43,611 bases of DNA from an uncultured Candidatus Saccharibacteria bacterium (lineage in GTDB: Bacteria; Patescibacteriota; Saccharimonadia; Saccharimonadales; Saccharimonadaceae). Location: assembly GCA_947304135.1 (NCBI GenBank), contig CAMYZZ010000006.1, forward strand, positions 1-43,611, in the 5' to 3' direction. A program made the translations under genes and the position numbers. The notes under the pieces are model-generated. The model was not told where the DNA came from, did no database searches, and saw only the letters and a list, made by a program, of their open reading frames with translations. Shown one piece after another: positions 22,099-31,200 of the stretch. How positions within the stretch are numbered: position 1 is the stretch's first letter; the number at the start of each line of letters is the position of its first letter.

Positions 22099-22671
22099 TT
22101 ATTTACCCTCCTTCTCAAACGGCATGCCGAATAGCTCTAGCAATCTAGTGCTCCCTTCTTTAGATCCGTTCTTAATTGTAAATGTAATCTCTAGGCCATG
22201 AAGAACTGCTGCGTCCTCAAAGGTAATTTCTGGGAAGACGGTTTGTTCTTTGAGGCCGAGGCTGTAGTTGCCCTGAGCATCAAAGCTCTTCCTGGAAACG
22301 CCGTGGAAGTCACGAACGTGTGGAAGTGCAATGTTGATGAGGCGGTCAACGAATTCATACATCTTGACACCACGAAGAGTGGTAAGATAGCCGATTGGTG
22401 CGCCCATGCCTTTTCTGATTTTGAAAGTTGCAATAGACTTCTTGGCGAGGCGAGATGTGGTGGCCTGACCAGTAATCTTCGCAAGGGTGAGCTCGACAGT
22501 CTCGGTGTAGCGTTTGTCATCGCGTTTTTTGCCAACGCCACAAGAAACGGTTACTTTTTCGAGTTTTGGAACTTCGTTGATATTCTTGATGCCAAGATCT
22601 TTCATTAAAGTCTTGACGATTTCTGCGTCGTACTTCTCTTTTAGTCTTGGGATATATTTAGCGTCTGCCAT
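22099..22671 (-). CDS. rplE: Ribosomal protein uL5
   Basis: 190 aa. L5 binds 5S rRNA and bridges to S13. Recognised by [60 protein letters not shown] and the C-terminal [21 protein letters not shown]. One base overlaps rplX. Confidence 0.97.
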   Translation of the reverse strand: MADAKYIPRLKEKYDAEIVKTLMKDLGIKNINEVPKLEKVTVSCGVGKKRDDKRYTETVELTLAKITGQATTSRLAKKSIATFKIRKGMGAPIGYLTTLRGVKMYEFVDRLINIALPHVRDFHGVSRKSFDAQGNYSLGLKEQTVFPEITFEDAAVLHGLEITFTIKNGSKEGSTRLLELFGMPFEKEGK

Positions 22672-22898
22672 TACTTACCCTCCTTTTTAAGATTAGATAG
22701 GTCAATGCCGACGTGGATAGTCTTTTTGCCACCAGCTGGATTGAACTGGGTTTTCTTGAGGTGGCGTTCGCGAACCTCGATGCCTTCAACCATAGCTTTG
22801 TGAGCCTTGATATCCATCTTGACGATTTTTCCGGATTTGCCTTTGTTGTCACCTGTGATGATAACAACTTTATCACCGGTTTTTAGATTCTGTGCCAT
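22671..22898 (-). CDS. rplX: Ribosomal protein uL24, short form
   Basis: 75 aa against about 100 in E. coli; the KOW domain is complete (KTGDKVVIITGDNKGKSGKIVKMDIKAHKAMVEGI) but the C-terminal extension is missing. L24 initiates 50S assembly. Positioned normally between rplN and rplE. Confidence 0.95.
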   Translation of the reverse strand: MAQNLKTGDKVVIITGDNKGKSGKIVKMDIKAHKAMVEGIEVRERHLKKTQFNPAGGKKTIHVGIDLSNLKKEGK

Positions 22899-22899
22899 A

Positions 22900-23268
22900 T
22901 TATAGTACCTCCGGTGCTAAGCTGATAATCTTCGAAAAACCACGTTCACGTAGTTCACGAGGGACTGGCCCGAATACACGTGTGCCTTTAGGGGTTTTAT
23001 CGTCGTTGATTAGAACTGCAGCGTTGTCGTCAAAGCGGATGGTGGAACCATCTGGACGGCGAATCTGACCGCGGGTTCTAACAATTACTGCACGAACAAC
23101 AGCTTTTTTCTTGACGCCACCGGTAGGAGACGCATCTTTGACGCTGGCGGTGACGATATCACCGACACGAGCGTAACGAGCGCGGGTTCCACCTAGGACA
23201 CGGATTACACCAAGTTCCTTGGCGCCGCTGTTGTCAGCAACTTTTAATCTAGTTTCCTGTTGGATCAT
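22900..23268 (-). CDS. rplN: Ribosomal protein uL14
   Basis: 122 aa, the invariant family length. L14 forms bridge B8 with 16S rRNA. Begins [27 protein letters not shown] and ends [12 protein letters not shown], nearly canonical throughout. Spaced 3 bp from rpsQ. Confidence 0.98.
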   Translation of the reverse strand: MIQQETRLKVADNSGAKELGVIRVLGGTRARYARVGDIVTASVKDASPTGGVKKKAVVRAVIVRTRGQIRRPDGSTIRFDDNAAVLINDDKTPKGTRVFGPVPRELRERGFSKIISLAPEVL

Positions 23269-23271
23269 AAT

Positions 23272-23679
23272 TTACTCCTCTGTACTTTCTGAGGCAGATG
23301 CTTCGTTGCCGTCTTCTTCGGACACGCTCGAGGCCGCTCGGCCAAGCTTACGGTCCGAAGAAGAGGCAACGTGCGCATCTGCTCCAACCTTTTCAGGTAA
23401 CTCAACTTCGTTGACGTTATCTTTAAGAGCGATAGTGCCGTGAGATCTCTCAAGTACCTTCACTAGCTTGTAGGAACAGGTCTTAGAGAATGGACGGCAG
23501 GCGACGATTTCGACTTTATCGCCGACTTTTGCTTCGTTGTTCTCATCGTGGGCAGTGTATTTACGAGTTTTCGTATACTGCTTGCGATAGAGAGGGTGCG
23601 TTTCACGAGAAGCGATGGAGACAGTAATAGTCTTATCGCGTTTGTCGGAAGAAACGAGACCAATTAGTGTCTGTGCCAT
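23272..23679 (-). CDS. rpsQ: Ribosomal protein uS17 with palindromic C-terminal insertion
   Basis: 135 aa against about 85 for S17. The first 90 residues are a normal OB-fold S17 (LIGLVSSDKRDKTITVSI, HPLYRKQYTKTRKYTAHDE, GDKVEIVACRPFSKTCSYKLVKVLE). The last 40, beginning near GADAHVASSSDRKLG, are encoded largely by an 89-bp palindrome and end in an acidic Ser/Glu tail. The tail probably projects from the ribosome surface. Its start is 1 bp from the rplP stop, leaving no room for rpmC (uL29). Confidence 0.95.
   Translation of the reverse strand: MAQTLIGLVSSDKRDKTITVSIASRETHPLYRKQYTKTRKYTAHDENNEAKVGDKVEIVACRPFSKTCSYKLVKVLERSHGTIALKDNVNEVELPEKVGADAHVASSSDRKLGRAASSVSEEDGNEASASESTEE
23294..23382 (-). 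repeat. Coding palindrome in the 3' end of rpsQ
   Basis: GCAGATGC (23294-23301) pairs with GCATCTGC (23375-23382). Moving inward, CGTTGCC pairs with GGCAACG, and TCTTCTTCGGAC with GTCCGAAGAAGA. The loop holds its own GGCC gctc GGCC. It has the same architecture as Family B but no clear sequence identity apart from a short ACGCTC after the left arm. Confidence 0.78.
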
Positions 23680-23680
23680 A

Positions 23681-24100
23681 TTAAAACTCCTCTTTCTTAA
23701 TAATCTTACAGCGGACTGGAAGTTTGTGAGAAGCTAAACGAAGAGCCTCTTTTGCCTGTTCTTCAGTCACGTCTGCGATTTCAAACATAACGGTGCCAGC
23801 TTTGACCTTTGCGGCAAAGAATTGTGGTTCGCCTTTACCACCACCCATCTTGACATCAAGAGGTTTCTTGGTGACAGGGGTATGTGGGAAGATGCGAATC
23901 CAAACTTTACCACCACGTTTGACGTAACGGTTGATAGCCTGGCGGGCTGCCTCGATCTGACGAGAGTTGATACGCTCGTTGTCAAGAGACATTAGACCGT
24001 AATCACCAAAGGCGACGGTGTTACAACGAGTAGCGATACCGTTGTTTTTACCGATACGAACCTTGCGGTGAGCGGTTTTCTTTGGAACTAACATTGCCAT
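23681..24100 (-). CDS. rplP: Ribosomal protein uL16
   Basis: 139 aa. L16 organises the A-site region of the 50S. Seen: LVPKKTAHRKVRIGKNNGIATRCNTVAFGDYGL, INRYVKRGGKVWIRIFPHTPVTKKPLDVKMGGGKG, and FEIADVTEEQAKEALRLASHKLPVRC. GGGGGAG is 8 nt before the first ATG (24100), preferred over the Met two codons later. Confidence 0.97.
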   Translation of the reverse strand: MAMLVPKKTAHRKVRIGKNNGIATRCNTVAFGDYGLMSLDNERINSRQIEAARQAINRYVKRGGKVWIRIFPHTPVTKKPLDVKMGGGKGEPQFFAAKVKAGTVMFEIADVTEEQAKEALRLASHKLPVRCKIIKKEEF

Positions 24101-24102
24101 AA

Positions 24103-24729
24103 TTATTTCTCCCCCTTATAGATCCAGACCTTTACGCCGACAATACCAGCGGTTGTTGGGGCATGGTGGCAATAGAAGTCGATGTCTGCACGAAGGGTAT
24201 GTAGAGGAACGGAGCCCTCAATAAACTTTTCGCGGCGAGACATTTCTGCGCCGTTGAGACGGCCAGAGACCTCAATGCGAACACCTTTGGCGCCTGCAGC
24301 CATGGTAGACTGGCAAGCCATTTTAACTGCGCGGCGGAAGTTCATACGTTTTCCAAGCTGGAAGCCGATGTTTTCTGCAACGAGTTTGGCATTTAGTTCT
24401 GGTTTTTTAACTTCTTCTACGTTCAAACGAACTGGCTGAGAAGTGAATTTCTCGAGCTCTTTTTTGAGTTCGTTAATACCTGCACCCTGCTTACCAATGA
24501 CAGCACCGGCTTTGGCGGTCAAGATGGTAATAGTGGTAAGATTAGAACTTCTTTCGATGTTAATCTTAGCAATTGTTGGGCGGGTTTTGAAACGGTTTTC
24601 GATTGTTTCACGAATCTTTGCGTCTTCGACCAACCATTTTTTAAAATCGGTCTTTTTGGTGAACCACTTAGAAGACCAATCCTTGCTGATCTGGAGACGA
24701 TAAGATACTGGATTAACTTTCTGACCCAT
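24103..24729 (-). CDS. rpsC: Ribosomal protein uS3
   Basis: 208 aa. S3 lines the mRNA entry site and has helicase activity. The type-II KH domain is visible with GKQG in LTAKAGAVIGKQGAGINELKKEL (residues about 73-95). The C-terminal domain MACQSTMAAGAKGVRIEVSGRLNGAEMSRREKFIEGSVPLHTLRADIDF is classic. No long tail. Confidence 0.98.
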   Translation of the reverse strand: MGQKVNPVSYRLQISKDWSSKWFTKKTDFKKWLVEDAKIRETIENRFKTRPTIAKINIERSSNLTTITILTAKAGAVIGKQGAGINELKKELEKFTSQPVRLNVEEVKKPELNAKLVAENIGFQLGKRMNFRRAVKMACQSTMAAGAKGVRIEVSGRLNGAEMSRREKFIEGSVPLHTLRADIDFYCHHAPTTAGIVGVKVWIYKGEK

Positions 24730-25136
24730 TACTTAGTCTCCTTTTTCTCTGCCTTGGCTTCAGTTTTCTTAGCTTCGGCTTTTTTAGCTTTTTCTTCACC
24801 AGCAACTTCGACGAAGATGTTGGAAGAAACTTTTTCAAATGGAAGTGCACGACCGCGAGAAGCTGGAACATAACGACGAATGCGGGTACCTGCTGTAACG
24901 GAGATTCTAGCGATGCGAATAGTCTTTGGATCGATAGAAGCGCCAGAGTTTAGTAGGTTTGCATTGGCGGATTCAATAGCTTTTTTAACTGCACGTGCGG
25001 CACGGCGTGGGGTATTGTCTAGAATAACCAGAGCGTCGGCAACGTAGCGATCGCGAACGAGGCTAGCGACAACGCCAGTTTTTCTAGGCATACTGTCAAC
25101 ACCTTTGATATAGGCTTTAGCGAAGTGAGTTTCCAT
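24729..25136 (-). CDS. rplV: Ribosomal protein uL22
   Basis: 135 aa. L22 extends a hairpin into the exit tunnel. DNTPRRAARAVKKAIESANANLLN, RIARISVTAGTRIRRYVPASRGRALPFEK match the family's C-terminal loop, followed by an added Ala/Lys/Glu tail of about 25 residues. One base overlaps rpsS. Confidence 0.96.
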   Translation of the reverse strand: METHFAKAYIKGVDSMPRKTGVVASLVRDRYVADALVILDNTPRRAARAVKKAIESANANLLNSGASIDPKTIRIARISVTAGTRIRRYVPASRGRALPFEKVSSNIFVEVAGEEKAKKAEAKKTEAKAEKKETK

Positions 25137-25429
25137 TAGTTATCTCCTTTCGCTGCTGCAGCTTCAGCTGCTTTCTTACCACCATGACGGCGGAATTTAC
25201 GAGTTGGGGCAAACTCACCGAGTTTGTGGCCAACCATGTTTTCACTGACGAACACAGGGACATGAACTTTGCCGTTGTGAACAGCGATTGTGCGGCCAAC
25301 CATCTCTGGGGAGATTGTCGACTGGCGAGCCCATGTTTTAACCACGGTGCGATCGTCGGCGGATAAGGCTTCGATTTTCTTCTGTAGCTTATAATCTACA
25401 AAAAGGCCTTTTTTAAGACTTCTACTCAT
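25136..25429 (-). CDS. rpsS: Ribosomal protein uS19
   Basis: 97 aa. S19 pairs with S13 in the 30S head. [73 protein letters not shown], with an Ala-rich end. Confidence 0.97.
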   Translation of the reverse strand: MSRSLKKGLFVDYKLQKKIEALSADDRTVVKTWARQSTISPEMVGRTIAVHNGKVHVPVFVSENMVGHKLGEFAPTRKFRRHGGKKAAEAAAAKGDN

Positions 25430-25432
25430 AGA

Positions 25433-26269
25433 TTATTTCCTCTTTCCTTCGTGGCGACTGCGCACGATCATTTTATTAGTCTTCTTGTTATGACGAGTGC
25501 GGTAACCAAGCGTCAACTGACCCCAAGGGGTGCGAGGAGCTTTACCGGAACCGTGACGGCCACCGTCACCACCACCGTGAGGGTGATCAGTTGCGTTCAT
25601 CACAACACCACGGACAGTTGGGCGAATACCTTTTCTGCGGGTACGGCCAGCTGCACCGATTTTAACGTTCTGGTGCTGCTCGTTGCCAACGACACCAACA
25701 GATGCCTGGCAGGCGCTTAGAACTTTACGAACTTCGCCGGATGGCATTCTGAGAGTGGCATAGCCATCTTCTTTTGCCATGAGCTGAGCGGAGCTACCTG
25801 CAGCACGGATCATCTGAGCACCGCGGCCTGGAGTTAGCTCGACAGCATAGACAAAGGTACCAACAGGAATATTCTCAAGTGGTAGGCGGTTGGATTCTTC
25901 GACGGCGACTTCGTCACCAGTGGAGAATTTAGAGCCTTTTGTCATATTCTTGTCTGCTAGAACATAGTAATAAGTACCATTCTGATCTTTGACGCGTGCG
26001 ATGCGTGCAGAGCGGTTTGGATCATATTCGATCTCTACAACTTCTAGTTTGAGATCTTTTGGTAGATTGTGGGTGAGCAAGCGATAATGACGCTTGACGC
26101 CACCACCACGATGACGAACCGTGATACGACCCTGGTTATTTTTACCAGCTTGCTGCTTCTTAGCCTTGAGAAGAGATTTCATAGGCTTTTTTGTAGTGAT
26201 CTGGTCGAAATCCTGGGTGGTTTTACCACGCTGAGCAGGGGTGGTTGGGCGATATGCTTTAATTGCCAT
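25433..26269 (-). CDS. rplB: Ribosomal protein uL2
   Basis: 278 aa, normal length. L2 supports the peptidyl-transferase centre. GRITVRHRGGGVKRHYRLL near residue 45, and the highly conserved HPHGGGDGGRHGSGKAPRTPWGQLTLGYRTRHNKKTNKMIVRSR at the end, including the functionally important His of the GGGDGG loop. Confidence 0.98.
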   Translation of the reverse strand: MAIKAYRPTTPAQRGKTTQDFDQITTKKPMKSLLKAKKQQAGKNNQGRITVRHRGGGVKRHYRLLTHNLPKDLKLEVVEIEYDPNRSARIARVKDQNGTYYYVLADKNMTKGSKFSTGDEVAVEESNRLPLENIPVGTFVYAVELTPGRGAQMIRAAGSSAQLMAKEDGYATLRMPSGEVRKVLSACQASVGVVGNEQHQNVKIGAAGRTRRKGIRPTVRGVVMNATDHPHGGGDGGRHGSGKAPRTPWGQLTLGYRTRHNKKTNKMIVRSRHEGKRK

Positions 26270-26721
26270 TACTTATCCCCTTTCTTTTCTGCCTTTTTGT
26301 CGGCTTTTTTATCAGCTTTTTCTGCCTTCTTTTCGGCCTTTTCGGCTTTCTTGTCGGCAGGTTTTTCGGAAGTTTCTTCCTCTGCAAAGACTGCGATTTT
26401 ATCGCCTTCTTTTAAGGTGACATAGGCGAATTTGTGATCTCTGCGGTGAGTGATGCCAGGATAGGCATGTTTGCCACGAGAGAAACGAGTCTTTTTGCCT
26501 TTTCTAATAACAACGCGTACGTCTTCGACGGTAACGTTGAAAGCTTTTTCAACTTCTTTTGCAATTTCTTGCTTGGAAGCTGCTAGCGGAACCTGGATAA
26601 TGTAGGTGCGCATAGTTTGGAGGACATATGCCTTCTCAGTAGCACGAGCAAGATATTGTGGTTTGACAATTTCTGCTTTTTCTACTTTTTTAGGCTTGGT
26701 AGTGGTTTTCTTGTCTGCCAT
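26269..26721 (-). CDS. rplW: Ribosomal protein uL23 with Lys/Ala/Glu tail
   Basis: 150 aa against about 95-100. L23 docks SRP and trigger factor at the tunnel exit. The core is about residues 20-110 (ARATEKAYVLQTMRTYIIQVPLAASKQEIAKEVEKAFNVTVEDVRVVIRKGK). The C-terminal 40 residues are repetitive KAEKKAEKADKKADKK, like the tails on several proteins here. A one-base overlap with rplB couples the two. Confidence 0.95.
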   Translation of the reverse strand: MADKKTTTKPKKVEKAEIVKPQYLARATEKAYVLQTMRTYIIQVPLAASKQEIAKEVEKAFNVTVEDVRVVIRKGKKTRFSRGKHAYPGITHRRDHKFAYVTLKEGDKIAVFAEEETSEKPADKKAEKAEKKAEKADKKADKKAEKKGDK

Positions 26722-26722
26722 A

Positions 26723-27334
26723 CTACTTATCCTCCTTTGGGGTTAGCCATTCTTCCAGGATAGGAAGGGCTTTTTCTACGATAACGATTTTGTCGGCATT
26801 CATGATGTCAAAGACGTTAAGGTAGGTTGGGCGAACAACTTTGATGTTTGCGATATTGTTGGTTGCGCGAAGAGTGAGTTCATCTTTCTCTGGGACAACA
26901 ACAACTGCATTGCCTTCAATTTTGTTGCTCTCAAGAGTCTTTTCGACTTCTTTGGTTTTGCCATCTTTGACTCCGAGGTTTGCGATAACGACAACGGCTT
27001 TGTCAGCATTCTTGATGCTGAGAGCCTGCATTACAGCAACGCGCTTAGAGGTCTTGGATAGTTTTTTGGTGAAGTTTTCGTTGCCAGTGCGGCCGAAAGC
27101 GACACCACCGTGGCGCCAGATAGGGTTACGGGTAGAGCCAAAACGAGCGCGACCAGTACCTTTCTGCTTCCATGGTTTTTTACCACCACCGCGGACTTCG
27201 CCACGCTTCAAGGTTTTGGCGTGAGAGCTGCGGGAGTTAGCAAGATATGCATCGTAGGCAGTCTTGACTAGCTCGTGGTTTTCTACTTTGAGGTCAAAGA
27301 TTTCTGGATTCAACTTAGATTTAGTTTCTGCCAT
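26723..27334 (-). CDS. rplD: Ribosomal protein uL4
   Basis: 203 aa. L4 reaches the tunnel constriction and in E. coli represses the S10 operon. GEVRGGGKKPWKQKGTGRARFGSTRNPIWRHGGVAFG is the tunnel loop, residues about 43-80; FDIMNADKIVIVEKAL closes the C-terminal domain. Confidence 0.97.
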   Translation of the reverse strand: MAETKSKLNPEIFDLKVENHELVKTAYDAYLANSRSSHAKTLKRGEVRGGGKKPWKQKGTGRARFGSTRNPIWRHGGVAFGRTGNENFTKKLSKTSKRVAVMQALSIKNADKAVVVIANLGVKDGKTKEVEKTLESNKIEGNAVVVVPEKDELTLRATNNIANIKVVRPTYLNVFDIMNADKIVIVEKALPILEEWLTPKEDK

Positions 27335-27335
27335 A

Positions 27336-27956
27336 TTACTCCTTTCCCTCCACAGTTACAATACCCTTGTTCGGGCCAGGGACAGCGCCCTTGACGCCAA
27401 GGAGATTGTTGTCTTTGTCGATGTAAGCTACGACGAGGTTTTTGACGGTAACTTGGTCGTGGCCCATGCGGCCCGGCATTCTTTTACCCTTGAAAACCTT
27501 TTGCGGATACATTGAACCGATAGAACCAACGCGACGAATATTTCCCTTGAAACCGTGGGTATTACGTGATTCGTTGAAATTCCACCTCTTGACGGTACCA
27601 GCGAAACCTTTACCCTTGGAGGTACCGGTTACTGTTACCTTGTCTCCGAGCTCGAAGCTTTCTACGGTGAGAGTGTCGCCAGATTTGATTTCTTCTGGGA
27701 GCTCTTCAACGCGGAACTCTTTGAGGACTTTTGGAGAGACTTTTTCTCCGGCCTTTTTGACGTGGCCAGATACCGACTTGCTCAGGTTCTTACCCTGACC
27801 GTAACCAAGCTGTACAGCGTTATAACCATCGGATTCGACAGTTTTTACCTGAGTCACTGTAGCTGGGCCGGCTTGGAGGATTGTGACAGGGGTCACAACG
27901 CCATCTTCACCGATGATCTGGGTCATACCAATTTTGGTGCCGATGATGACTTTCAT
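27336..27956 (-). CDS. rplC: Ribosomal protein uL3
   Basis: 206 aa. L3 is an early 50S protein near the A-site entrance. MKVIIGTKIGMTQIIGEDGVVTPVTILQAG, KRWNFNESRNTHGFKGNIRRVGSIGSMYPQKVFKGKRMPGRMGHDQVTVKNL are diagnostic. It is the first gene of the superoperon; rpsJ (S10), normally directly upstream, is not in the window. A 220-bp leader precedes it. Confidence 0.97.
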   Translation of the reverse strand: MKVIIGTKIGMTQIIGEDGVVTPVTILQAGPATVTQVKTVESDGYNAVQLGYGQGKNLSKSVSGHVKKAGEKVSPKVLKEFRVEELPEEIKSGDTLTVESFELGDKVTVTGTSKGKGFAGTVKRWNFNESRNTHGFKGNIRRVGSIGSMYPQKVFKGKRMPGRMGHDQVTVKNLVVAYIDKDNNLLGVKGAVPGPNKGIVTVEGKE

Positions 27957-28170
27957 CTTATCCTTTCCTTTATTTTATCCTATTCTTTTTAGGCCTACTC
28001 TAGTTCGTTAGATTTTTGCCTAACACGCACAATACTAGACTTGTGAGCAGTTCCAGGTTTGTTTCGTGTTTTCGCTCCATTACAGAGGTAAAACATTGGA
28101 AACGCACAAGGCTTACTCTATCGTCTAGTTATTTTGCGTTTTCTTTTAGTGTCACCTTAAAAGAATATAC
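27957..28170 (-). promoter_or_regulatory. Long 5' leader of the rplC superoperon
   Basis: About 210 nt between the predicted transcription start and rplC, with no open frame. A hairpin near the 5' end pairs AAACGCA with TGCGTTT. The block ACCTCTGTAA-YG-nn-GCGA-nn-AACA (28068-28089) recurs in the rpoB leader. A protein- or RNA-responsive control element is plausible; L4 is the classical regulator of this operon, but no known L4 fold is recognised. Confidence 0.5.
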
Positions 28171-28176
28171 AAGCTA

Positions 28177-28205
28177 ATTTTACCACACTTTTGGCGTAAT
28201 TTCAA
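28177..28205 (-). promoter_or_regulatory. Promoter of the rplC superoperon
   Basis: Minus strand TTGAAA (28200-28205), 17-bp spacer, TAAAAT (28177-28182). Confidence 0.87.
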
Positions 28206-28216
28206 GAGGTTTTGCA

Positions 28217-28250
28217 CCAAAAAACTCCCCCGGTTTTTAGGGGGAGTTTT
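28217..28250 (-). terminator. Terminator of rpoB-rpoC
   Basis: Minus strand AAAACTCCCCC, loop, GGGGGAGTTTT followed by more T; ends 12 bp before the rplC promoter. Confidence 0.9.
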
Positions 28251-28261
28251 GTGTTTCCGGC

Positions 28262-31200
28262 TTAGACGTTTTCAATGTCTGCGTCGGTTGGTGCTTCGTC
28301 GTCATCCTCAATTGGGTTGACGCCGGTTCCGACAGGAATCTTGCGACCGATGATGACGTTCTCTTTGAGACCGTGCAAGTGATCAACGCGGCCAGAGATG
28401 GCAGAGTTGATGAGCACGCGAGTCGTATCCTGGAAGGATGCGGCTGACAAGAAGGAGTCAGACCAGATAGAGACCTTGGTGATACCAAGTAGTAAGTGGG
28501 TGTACTTGGCAGGCTCTTTACCTTCGGCGGCGAGAGCGGCGTTCTCAGTTTCTACTGCAGCCTGAGAGACGATGTCGCCGACGACAAAGCTAGAATCGCC
28601 AGACTCGTCGATCATGACACGAGAGAACATCTGACGAACGATAATCTCAAGGTGTTTGGAGGAGATTTCGTGGCCCTGAGCAGCGTAAACTGCGAGGACG
28701 TCGTTCATGATGTAGCGCTCGGTTTCTTCTTTACCCTTGTATTTCAAGAGATCTTGGAGGTTTAGAGAACCAGCAGTGAGACGATCGCCAGCTTCAACTT
28801 GGTCGCCAGACTTCACTACCATCTCGGCGTCACCTGGGATTTCGATGCGGACTGGAGAGCCAGCACCAGCGACAAGCACGATTGCACCTTCTACGAGCTG
28901 GGCATTGCCGTCGTATGGGGCCACAATTGGCTCTTTGCCAAGTTTCTTGGATGCGATAACATCACCAGTTTTGACATTGGCACCGTCTTTAACTTTTGGC
29001 TTTCTGCCGTCAAGCTCAATACGGGTGGTTTCGCCTGTTTCTGGGGTGATCTGAACGGTGTAAAGATTGTTATCTTCCCACATTTCGATAGTACCAGCAA
29101 TTGGAGAGACCCATGCCTGACCTTTTGGTGAACGGGCTTCGAGAAGCTCTTCTACACGAGGAAGACCTCTTGCGATAGCACCAGAACCTGCAACACCGGA
29201 GCCGTGCTTGGTATCAAGTGTAAGCTGAGTACCAGGCTCACCAAGAGACTGAGCGGCGATTACGCCAACAGGCTGATGAGCGGCCACAATGTTACGGGTA
29301 GACATGTCGATACCGTAGGCCTTTTGTGGAATGCCATCCACAGCGGTTGTGGTAAGGATTGACTGGATTTTGACGGATTTAATCTTGTCATCTTCAGATA
29401 ATTGTGCGGCAATTTCTGGGGTGATGAGTTCATCTGCGCCAAGATAGCCTGGGATTGGCTCGGCGGTGTAACGGCCAGCAATCCATGCAGAGAACTCGAC
29501 GCCTGCTTCTTCGACTTCGGCTTTTTTAACTTCGAAGCCTGGGTCTTCGGCAATTTCGTCAGTAGTAAATACATCCTGAGCAACATCAACGAGACGACGG
29601 GTGAGGTAACCAGAGTCTGCAGTACGAAGAGCAGTAGACACCTGGCCCTGACGTGCACCACGAGTGGCGATGAAGGATTCGAGAGTGTTGAGTCCTTTCT
29701 TGTAGGAAGACTTGACCGGAAGCTCGATTTCGTTGTTGTTAATATCAACCATGATACCAATCTCGGCGGATGCAAGTTTGATGTTGGAAACACTACCACG
29801 AGCACCGGAGTTAACCATCACTGCGATATCTGTATCCATATCAGAGAGTTTGCTCTTCAAGAAGTCAGAAATCTTGTTGTCGATGTCACGCCAGTTGGCA
29901 ACAGTCAAGCTGTAACGCTCTTCTTCAGTAACAAGACCCTGATCGTATTGCTCTTGAATGAGGGCAGTCTTAGCATCACCTTCGGCGATGAAGTCTTGGA
30001 TTTCTGGGTAAGTTGGATAATCATCTTTGGCGGTTGAAACAGAGGCGATAGTCTCATATTCAAACGCTAGGTTTTTGAGTTTATCTGCAGTCTCGACCAT
30101 AGTCTCGGCACCGTACATATCAAAGATGTTTGCCATAACTTTCTTGAGCTGCTTGCTGGTCTGGACAGAGTTATCGTATGGATAATCTTCTGGCAAGATT
30201 TCGTTGAAGATCACGCGGCCAAGAGTAGTATTTCTAATTTCCTTTTTGGCAAACACGCGAATTGGTGTCTGGAGGTGAATAATGCCCTGGTCGTAGGCCA
30301 TTTCAGCTTCGTAGATAGAGCTGTATGGTTTGACTTCTTCTGTAGCTGTACCAGGCTTGTCATAAGTAAGGTAGTAAATACCAAGCACGACGTCCTGATA
30401 GATAGATAGCACTGGGGCACCATCGGCAGGCTTCAAGAGGTTCTTGGTAGCGGACATAAGTTCGCGAGCCTCGGCCTGAGCGTCTTTTGATAGAGGTAGG
30501 TGGACAGCCATCTGGTCGCCATCGTAGTCGGCGTTGAAACCTGTCGCTACGAGTGGGTGGAGCTGGATTGCTTTACCATCGATAAGCTTTGGCTGGAAGG
30601 CCTGGATAGAAAGACGGTGGAGAGATGGAGCACGGTTTAGGAGGACATATTTGCCCTTAATGACTTCGTCGAGTGCATCCCAGACTTCATTCTCTCCAGC
30701 TTCAATCATGCGAGTAGCCGCGCGGATATTGGCTGCGTGCTCGTTTTCCATGAGCCAGCTGATAACAAATGGCTTAAAGAGTTCTAGTGCCATCTGTTTT
30801 GGAAGACCACATTCGTTGAGCTTGAGCTCTGGGCCAACAACAATCACAGAGCGGCCAGAGTAGTCAACACGCTTACCAAGAAGGTTCTGGCGGAAGCGAC
30901 CCTGCTTACCTTTGAGAAGATCAGAGAGGGATTTGAGCTTTCTTCTACCATTCTGAGAGTTGGCAGTGCGGTTGCCATGAGAAGCGGAGTTGTCGATAAG
31001 AGCATCGACAGCTTCTTGGAGCATGCGCATTTCGTTTCTACAGATGACTTCTGGAGCGTTGAGATCTAGAAGTTTCTTGAGACGATTGTTGCGGTTGATA
31101 ACGCGGCGATAAAGATCGTTTAGATCAGATGTAGCAAAGCGGCCGCCAGGAAGTGCAATCATCGGACGTAGATCTGGTGGGATCACTGGGATAACAGTGA

